This document shows, one piece after another, positions 20,888 through 27,693 of a stretch of DNA of 27,693 bases. Below the pieces are notes generated by a model. The model was not told the DNA's origin and did no database searches. It worked only from the letters and a program-made list of their open reading frames with translations. A program made the translations under genes and the position numbers. Position 1 is the first letter of the stretch; each line of letters opens with the position of its first letter. The DNA is taken from NCBI GenBank assembly GCA_028565635.1, contig JAOXYB010041394.1:1-27693 (forward strand). The letters are read 5' to 3'. The stretch is from Phoronis ovalis (taxonomy: Eukaryota; Phoronida; Phoronidae).

Positions 20888-23321
20888 AGTCATAAGTACA
20901 CCTTCGAAATAAAAATGTTGTTCTGAAGGGCTAGTTAAGTAACTTGTTGAGCCAAATTCCATATTTTCAGAGATATCAGCATATTTTAATTTCTTAACCT
21001 TTCACTATATGCAAAAATGCATGAGGTTCAGATTTGTTATACTTTTGTGATAGTCACTGGCTGGGTATTCCTGATATTATGATTAATTGGTGTAAGTGCT
21101 AAAACTATTATACTGCAACCTAACATCATTACAAAGCTTCTTTGGGAATTTAAACTTTTTTTAATTGAATTGGGTTCTACAAGATTAATAAGCCACTCAG
21201 AATTAATTTAGAAATACATCTTTAAAGAGATGTGATTATTTAGTTAGTGAATTGTGTAAAAATGTTACAAACAGAAGTAGGCAGATGGAAATGTTATAGC
21301 CTACGATGGTTAGCAAATACAGGTCACATCGTGATCTGATAAGTTTATTGCCATGTAATGTGGTTAGTTGATAGGTCTCTGGTGTTTTACATCGTAATGA
21401 ATAAGCGAAAAGAATTCTGTTGTTTTTGATGATTTTTTCATTGTATATTAAAGAATATAATATTTATTTTTGAATAAAAAATTACAATTCTATAATAACG
21501 GTAAACTGTCTGATTTTCAAATTGTTGCTCTCACATGCAAAAATATACTTGCTGCGTAAAACAAGATGTCCCTATGAATAAACGGAATTATTCGTTCAAG
21601 CTGGTAGACCAATATGCACCATTCGAACGATATATTTTGCGAAACATTTAAATCTTTAATTTAAATGACTTTCGAAAAAGGAGATTCCATTTAATATTTT
21701 CATGAGGAAATGTGTTGCAAAATACCGCATGGTTTGTGGAATAAAAACCTAAGCTTAACGAATAATTATCTATATACATGTAGGTCAGAAGTGGAAATTT
21801 CGATTAAATATCTTCGCAAAACTGTTCGGGAATACGGTATTCTTTTTCGTGGGCTAAAATAATGTGCGAGATTGTGAAAAGTAGGCTAAGCTACATTTAC
21901 GTTCGTTTTCGCTTTTTTATGACAAAATCGTGTCCACTGTATGTTCAGTATAAATCCGATATGAAATAAAATATTACCTATTTAGATTGTAAAACTATTT
22001 CCAACTATCGTTAGGTGTCTATAACGTTATTGAACACATTATTTTAAGTGTCATATGGACAAAGATGCAAAATTACTCGCATTCCTTTTAACCACAATAA
22101 AAGAAACGAGAAAGAGGAGGAAACAATTCTAGTTTCAAAACAAGTTTAAAATACAACTTTTTATCAGAAATCATAGATCTGTCCAATTCACTAAGTTTTC
22201 GTACTTTGTATTGTTTTTTTTCTATTTTTTGTATAGAGCAAGCGGGTTTTACATAAAGCCATTAGCACTTTATAACTATATTATATAAAAAATATTATTA
22301 AAGTCATTTAATAATTATTAATATTAGAAAATGAAGGAAACCTGCAGGTTTTAAGGTTGTCATTCTTATGATTAAAATTATATAATATTTGACGAAAACT
22401 CTTAGAGAAAATTCCTTTAAATGTGTACATTTACTATAATTATGAACTTTCTCTTAAAATGCACATAATTTGCTTGAAGTTGTAGTTGCAATGACAAAAG
22501 CATTTCCGCATGCTATTACTTCAGCGTTTGTGTAATACAGTAAAAAACCTGGAATTTATTTTTAGTACGTGCTTTGTCATATTTACACCCATCGGCAATA
22601 TATATGTCATTTATTATTTTTAACGTAAACTGATAACCGATGCGTTAACCTATCAAATATTAAAGTTAATCCTAGCTCAACCGTTGCGTGGTTTTACGTT
22701 GAACCACATTATTGTATAGATTTCTTATTTTATTGTATTAGTTGCATATAAGGCATGATAAAATGTGAGATTGGATTATTTGATCAGTATAACGTCAAAT
22801 ATAATTTCTAGCTTTAATTTCTCTATTTTGCTGTACACTAAATACCGCTTTTTGTTATTATAAGCATAAGATATATTATACTGTGGTTATCGCGATCGCC
22901 CTGTATATGCTTCTAATGACGAAATTTGAGGCGACAATTAGTTCATTGCTCCTAACGGAGTCCCACATCATTTAGGATACTGAACTCTTCACATACAAAC
23001 TGTCTTACAGATACATTTCAGAACTAAAAACAAAATGAACGGTTTATGACAGCTGTCTTGGTGTTTTTATTATTATATTTTTTTCTATGATTTTTAGCAG
23101 TTTTATGCATTCCGTACTGCTGTTGTAGCTTCATTACAACGAACAAACTATTTTGATTCTTTCCATTATTTCGTATGGTGGTATCAATTGTTCATGTGCA
23201 TGACGCGTGTGTGTATATAGCATGACCACAATTTTGCACACCGTGCCAATTTAACACCTACAGGTGATCTGTAAGCATTAATTATGCAGCCACTGATGAG
23301 GTATTGTTATCTTTTCTTGTC
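20888..23321. other. Intergenic stretch between COG3 and the peptide-precursor gene
   Basis: About 2.4 kb, very AT-rich, with no ORF of 60 codons or more on either strand. I saw no splice-flanked coding segment, RNA gene or terminal-repeat element. The last few hundred bases are probably upstream regulatory sequence of the next gene. Confidence 0.55.
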
Positions 23322-23385
23322 TGACGTCATCAACCGCTGATGGAGCATCTCCTTATATTTATAAGAAGACAATATGTTCATCAGG
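23322..23385 (+). promoter_or_regulatory. CRE plus TATA-box core promoter
   Basis: The perfect cAMP-response palindrome TGACGTCA at 23322-23329 is followed by a TATA-like TATATTTATAAG at 23354-23365. A plausible initiator (TTCATCAG) lies around 23378-23385, about 25 bp past the TATA element. CRE plus TATA within 60 bp is a common layout for regulated neuropeptide and hormone genes. It points at the non-coding exon and secreted-precursor ORF downstream. Confidence 0.6.
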
Positions 23386-23514
23386 TTAGTACATGTTTTA
23401 GCACTGTTGGTTGTGTAACACTGCATAGCATAAACTAGAAACGAGCTGATTGACAAATACTAAATAATCAAGAAAAACATACTGATACTTTAAGTAAACA
23501 CGGGAACAGGCAAA
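23385..23514 (+). other. Probable non-coding first exon of the peptide-precursor gene
   Basis: This runs from the presumed start site to the consensus donor GTAAGT at 23515. The matching acceptor is TTTTTCAG ending at 24705, 29 bp before the ATG, giving a 1191-bp intron within the 5' UTR. The exact 5' end is inferred from the TATA position only. Confidence 0.5.
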
Positions 23515-24705
23515 GTAAGTTTATTATTTAAATTGACAGTTTTCATAACACATGTAGACTTAAGTATTTTTTTTGGGGCTATTTTTTGTAATTAACAATG
23601 AAGGTCCCTGGTGCTTGCTAACAGAAGGAGAACTAAGAACTCGACATTAGTGTTTTTTTGAAGATAAGTTTCACGAGTTTATAGTAGTAGTAGCTCTGGG
23701 AGTACTCTTTGGCACCTTTATTAAAAGTTAACAACCCTTTGACATTTTTGTTAAAAGTTAACACTGTTTAACTGTTTTGAACTTCAGTAAAACGAAAAAC
23801 TTTCGCAATTGAAGATAGTATATATTGTATGCACAAAATACATAAGAAACATTATTTTAGTTTTAACCTTTTATTTTAGGTTTACAGGTGTATACACGAA
23901 ATAAGAGTAAAATTTATATTAATGATGTACGTTTATTTCAAACTTGAAGTTCATAGATAGAAATGAACAATGAAATAACTAGACTACCTATACAAACATA
24001 ATACCATATAAAAAATCCTTTAATGTAATTGCGTATAAACACGTGCTTTTGAGCGACATCCATTAAGGATTAATACAAACTCTTGCATGATTTTTGTAGC
24101 CTCTGTTACTGATAACATTAAATAATGTGTTAACTGTCGTATTACACGTCTTCCATTTGTCCATAGTGTTAATTTAATAAAGGGCTTGTAATTGTAAATT
24201 GATTGATAATGAACTCCAGTCAGTGTTAACGAATGGCACAAAGGTGCATAAGAATTCTGCATGTACAGTTGTGCTACTCTATTAAGTTCCATAGTGCCGT
24301 AGCGATCGTTGTTTAGAATCTTGTTATAGGGAAATCGATGAATATGTAAAAAAAGTAACCAATTGAATGTAGTGTAGCGCTTCTTACATTGTTTTATCGC
24401 CACATTTATAATATGTATTGAACAGCGCGGATTAATAACTTTCTCTGCATGAATCTCAATATATTAAGTTTAAGCTGCATCGGTGATATGAATTTTAAAA
24501 AGTCTAGCATTTATTGCATTAAAACAATCGAAATTACATCTTCTAATCACTTAGGAAAGTGTTAAGTTAGAAAAATTAATGATTTACAGAATCTTGATTT
24601 TTTTTGTAAGTAGCACCTGTAAAGAAAGAATAATTACTGTGAAGAGAATTATTATTGTTAACTTGTCATTTTAAACAATATATGATTTTCTGCGTTATTT
24701 TTCAG
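23515..24705 (+). other. 5'-UTR intron of the peptide-precursor gene
   Basis: Donor GTAAGT, acceptor TTTTTCAG. It holds an imperfect 30-bp tandem duplication at 23706-23765 (each copy carrying TTAAAAGTTAAC). It also holds a minus-strand open frame at 24403-24020 that lacks an ATG at its start. Nothing else is evident. Confidence 0.45.
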
Positions 24706-24734
24706 CAAACAATCCTTGACAGAATCCCGTTAAA

Positions 24735-25445
24735 ATGCTTGCTGGACATATTTACTTACTGGTCGTTGTTACCTTCATAAATTCAGCACTATCCTATCCT
24801 AGTAATAGGGACTTCTCTCGACCTGATGGCATAGAGGAACTACTTTCCCTTTACGGAGTCCAGTTTCAGCATGACCAAAACGACCAACCAAATACGGACA
24901 ATATGGCGACATCGCCCGTAGGGGGATATGTTTTTCCGACTAGGGAACTAATACTTGTTGACAGGCCTACCAGTGGTGTCCCAAATCAGCGATATTTTAA
25001 TCAAAACTCTCAAGGTAAACTAACTGAAATACCTAAGAAAGTGTATGGAAGTGTGGAGGAAGCTAATGCTGCCAATGCTGCAGTTTTGACAAAAGTGAAA
25101 AAAATGAAATGGAAAACACAAATCGCATCTGATAATAATGATTTGAAAGGCGTCAAGCTTGGTTATAGATACAGTGCTAGCGAGTTGCTTGAAGCTTTGA
25201 AATCAGATCCAAGCGATATAGTGCCATGTTCAACACTGGACGATTCTGAAGAGTGCAGAAAGCTGACATCATTGTGGTATCGACTACATTTCTTACTGGG
25301 AAGTTTTGTATCGCCAAAAAATAATTTGAATGCAAAACAAGTCGCACAAAAACGGTTAAGCTTTGGAAGAAGAATTCAAAATTCTAGGAAGCTAAGTGGC
25401 TCTACGGGTATCTCAACTTCAAAAATTTTGCGTTTTGGTAAATAA
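24735..25445 (+). CDS. Secreted precursor with C-terminal amidated-peptide signature (candidate neuropeptide prohormone)
   Basis: Single coding exon, 236 aa. Residues 1-20 form a signal peptide (MLAGHIYLLVVVTFINSALS, cleavage probably before YPSN). No other membrane segment is seen. A Cys165/Cys174 pair lies in a hydrophobic block ending SLWYRLHFLLGSF. The C-terminus is dense in prohormone-convertase sites: KR206-207, then LSF-Gly211 before RR, then IQNS, RK218-219, and a final LSGSTGISTSKILRF-Gly-Lys. Glycine before basic residues is the amidation signal, so LSF-amide and a 15-residue ...KILRF-amide are predicted. Further dibasic KK sites sit at 101-102 and 122-123. An RF-amide terminus is shared by many unrelated animal peptide families; the rest of the precursor matches none I recognise. 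The ATG is the first after the acceptor at 24705. The CRE/TATA promoter fits a regulated secretory gene. The ORF is secure; the peptide role is inferred. Confidence 0.75.
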   Translation: MLAGHIYLLVVVTFINSALSYPSNRDFSRPDGIEELLSLYGVQFQHDQNDQPNTDNMATSPVGGYVFPTRELILVDRPTSGVPNQRYFNQNSQGKLTEIPKKVYGSVEEANAANAAVLTKVKKMKWKTQIASDNNDLKGVKLGYRYSASELLEALKSDPSDIVPCSTLDDSEECRKLTSLWYRLHFLLGSFVSPKNNLNAKQVAQKRLSFGRRIQNSRKLSGSTGISTSKILRFGK

Positions 25446-25535
25446 TTCCAATACTTTAATTCCGGACACCGGAACAACTCGCTTATTTTAAAACGTACTG
25501 TTATAAAAAAAATCTTTCGTTAAAATTTTATTGAC

Positions 25536-25541
25536 AATAAA
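25536..25541 (+). terminator. Poly(A) signal AATAAA, peptide-precursor gene
   Basis: AATAAA lies 91 nt after the stop codon, giving a short 3' UTR. A second AATAAA near 25670 is a possible alternative. Confidence 0.6.
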
Positions 25542-25775
25542 GAAATTTCGGGTTTACCATATAGTCTATTTTAATCTATGCACTTGGATTAATGGTATTT
25601 TCTCATTGTAAATATATGCTAAGCCGCGCGAGAACGAATATTGTTCTTGTAATGAAAATGCTTTGGTTAATAAAGTTTATATCGGCACCATGTTAAGATA
25701 TTATAAATGCTGATTAATAAAGCCAGTGGCATATTCCCCCTTATAATTAACTATTTGCCATTTTTATTTTACTAC

Positions 25776-25906
25776 TTCAGGCCTACCTAATGAGCGTGGG
25801 CTCGAACCGTCAATCCGCACTCGGGTACCTGTTTCCTAACATTCGAACCCGATTTCCGAGCTGCGCACCGAATAATTCGAGTCCACGCTAGTTAGATAGG
25901 CCTGAA
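25776..25906. mobile_element. 131-bp hairpin element (short MITE or fold-back)
   Basis: The left arm starts TTCAGGCCTACCTAATGAGC and the reverse complement of the right end starts TTCAGGCCTATCTAACTAGC; both continue through GCGTGG and CTCGAA. The arms are about 32 bp with a few mismatches. The interior is GC-richer than its surroundings. Minus-strand B-box-like words occur at 25808-25798 (GGTTCGAGCCC) and 25850-25841 (GGGTTCGAAT), so a tRNA-related origin is possible, but no tRNA cloverleaf is apparent. Confidence 0.7.
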
Positions 25907-27158
25907 CTTATATAACACTGAAGCGTCTTTATCGAGCACACTGAAGAGGCAAAATAGTAGTACGCAGGTCTGATTATATATAATGTGTGAACGCTTTAAA
26001 TTATTACCTGTACACATCGATAAAAAAAGCATTTTTTTTAATTATACCATTAGACAGAAAGTTTTTTTTTTGAAATTAAGTACATTAACTTAGAAAAATG
26101 TAGCAGAATGAAGAAAAACACACAATATCTACAAATGCGAAACAAATACGAAGAATTAGCGTTATTTTCGGTACATAACTAAGAATTTCAGTTATTTTTG
26201 AGACATTGTGAAAATTGTTTTCTCTTTTGATATACACAATATTCGGCAACAAAACCTTCAAAGCTCCCATTGCCACAACTAACATGTAGGCTTCAGATAA
26301 CAATTTACATAATCCCAACTTCACTGAGTGACTTTATACATGTATACTGCAATTGAATTGAGCTAGAAAGTAATTGCTCTTTTAGCAATAAACTATGTTT
26401 ATTTATTCATGTAGTTTGTTCTGTATATTGTTAGTAACTAATAATACAATTACGGGTTAATTATTCAAACATGTAGATACGAATTCTTATTTTTAAAACC
26501 GTGACTGCTTTTTGATTAAAATATTTATGAAGATATGACGATATTTTTCATACAAACGGACTTTTATTCATGTGCATGGGCAAATTTCGTGTGTGTTCTA
26601 AAATAACAGTATAATCAATGTTTTCAATGAATTGTCGAGTTTTGATAGGCGGATATTATAGTACGTCAGTAAAGTGCGTACGCATGCTCGTTACCAAAAT
26701 CGTGCGAAAAGAGTACCTTTTTGATGACTGAGCGCGTAATGCGTTTATAGTATGAAAATCTGCGGTTTTAGTAAACGGGGTTAGTTTTTTAGCCTTGGTC
26801 TTGATTAGGGTCACGTTTTGAAGACTGTTTACTAAGGGGAATGGGGATTTTTTCAGGTTTTAAGGGTGGTTCAGATAGGAAAGAAAACTATTTCGCGTTT
26901 TTTTGGGTCCTGGATAGACTACCCTAAAAATAGCACCTGTTTAGAGATGCTTTTTCGTGACCCTGCATGGACAACCTCTTTAGTCTTATTTTTCAAACCA
27001 TTCACGAGCATGTGTACTTTCTTTATACCTGGGTGCCCTCAACTGGGACTTCACCTCGACAAGACCTTGCCACATATCTAGATAAAGTAGTCCCTCGCAC
27101 GTGGTCTAAATATTACAAAAAGATTGATTTCTTTTCTACTAGTTTCAAATACGATTTC
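25907..27158. other. Intergenic sequence with a compositionally odd block
   Basis: Most is plain AT-rich DNA. From about 26640 to 27110 the composition shifts to G-rich on the plus strand (for example AAACGGGGTTAG and AAGGGGAATGGGG) with several short overlapping open frames. I see no splice context or familiar protein in them. The block is probably a decayed repeat. Confidence 0.4.
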
Positions 27159-27516
27159 AAATTTTGACGTTTGAGTTATAAGTTTGTACAAGTTTTATTT
27201 TTATGCACCAATATGTATTTAATGAGTTTTGTACAGAAGTGACTTAAAATGTATCTTTACGTATGTTAAAAACTGTCAAAGACAGCATATGTTACTATAA
27301 GTAAGACAGCAAAATCTTAAAATAATAAGCTTCGTATTTAAGCTTCGTGAAATTAAAACCATTGTAAAAAAAATTATCATTATTTTTTTTTACAAATTTT
27401 CACGTATGGTAATAGTACTGTGTTAGCTTTTAAATTTTTGACGTTTGACTTTGCACAAGTTTTTTCTGCATACCAATATATGTACTTCATACTCTTGTAA
27501 GTATCTTTTATGTGAA
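27159..27516 (+). repeat. Pair of imperfect direct repeats of about 90-105 bp
   Basis: 27159-27265 and 27431-27516 share, in order, AAATTTTGACGTTTGA, CACAAGTTTT or TACAAGTTTT, TGCANNACCAATAT and GTATCTTT, separated by small deletions in the second copy. They lie about 270 bp apart on the same strand. The second copy ends exactly where the next inverted repeat starts. Confidence 0.65.
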
Positions 27517-27633
27517 TACACACTTTTAAAAAAATCCCCAAAGGCATGCAATAGAAGTATACATATAATAGACCAAAGTTAATTTTATAATTTATGAACT
27601 TCTGTTGCCTTTGGGATTTTTTTTACGTGTGTA
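27517..27633. mobile_element. 117-bp inverted-repeat element
   Basis: The left end reads TACACACTTTTAAAAAAATC and the reverse complement of the right end reads TACACACGTAAAAAAAATCC; both continue CCCAAAGGCA and on to AGAAGT. The arms are about 40 bp around a short AT-rich loop. No ORF. It could be a hairpin MITE. Confidence 0.65.
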
Positions 27634-27650
27634 TATATATATATATATAT
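27632..27650. repeat. (TA)n microsatellite
   Basis: An alternating TA run of 19 bp directly follows the inverted-repeat element, consistent with insertion into, or growth from, a TA target. Confidence 0.95.
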
Positions 27651-27693
27651 CATATTCATATAAATTTATATTTTCGGTCAGGTACTTATATAT

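Noticed and set aside
24020-24403. Minus-strand open frame of 127 codons in the 5'-UTR intron of the peptide gene
   Set aside because: It starts at GTG. The first ATG leaves only about 90 codons, there is no recognisable domain, and a frame of this length is not surprising in this amount of AT-rich DNA.
24795-24870. An NPY/NPF-type peptide directly after the signal peptide (YPSN...PDGIEELLSLY)
   Set aside because: There is no following amidation and cleavage site and no R-x-R-F/Y end, so the resemblance to YP...EEL...Y is superficial.
25776-25906. A tRNA gene
   Set aside because: Box-like words are present but no cloverleaf with proper acceptor stem and anticodon arm can be drawn; the long terminal hairpin explains the region better.
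26085-26324. Minus-strand open frame of 79 codons, hydrophobic
   Set aside because: It begins at GTG, has no recognisable features and is explained by AT-rich composition.
26866-27167. Overlapping plus-strand open frames of 71 and 66 codons
   Set aside because: No familiar motif, splice context or coding bias; likely frames through a decayed repeat.

Overview
The window looks like nuclear DNA from an animal. It is AT-rich, its genes are split by many short canonical GT-AG introns, and it carries poly(A) signals, small inverted-repeat transposons and one secreted prohormone-like protein. The amidated-peptide precursor and the divergence of the two recognisable proteins from human point to an invertebrate. 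A lophotrochozoan such as a mollusc is my guess, but nothing here proves it.

Layout. (1) Positions 1-2064 hold the last two exons of an unrecognised plus-strand gene; its intron carries a 0.5 kb TTAA-flanked short transposon with a phased internal repeat. (2) Positions 2970-7922, minus strand, hold a complete nine-exon gene for PARL, the mitochondrial inner-membrane rhomboid protease (374 aa). It is tail-to-tail with gene 1. (3) A 215-bp gap between start codons separates PARL from a complete 20-exon plus-strand gene for COG3 (8138-20722, 836 aa), a subunit of the conserved oligomeric Golgi complex, so the two probably share a bidirectional promoter. (4) About 2.4 kb without recognised genes follows. 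(5) At 23322-25541 lies a compact gene with a CRE (TGACGTCA) and TATA box, a non-coding first exon, and a single coding exon for a 236-aa secreted precursor ending in an amidation signal (ILRF-Gly-Lys). I do not recognise its family. (6) The tail, 25542-27693, is repeat-rich and has no supported gene.

All splice junctions in PARL and COG3 were worked out by hand. Every junction keeps the reading frame, and the products are close in length to human PARL and COG3 (recalled as 379 and 828 aa). The genes do not form a pathway: one is a mitochondrial protease, one a Golgi tether and one a secreted precursor.

The most unusual items are: degenerate tandem copies of PARL exon pieces (with their acceptor regions) beside the parent exons; a long fold-back of about 860 bp inside COG3 intron 16; an ORF that overlaps the PARL start in another frame; the unassigned peptide precursor with its CRE/TATA promoter; and the short transposon with CCCCTAAACGGG repeats at about 33-bp spacing.
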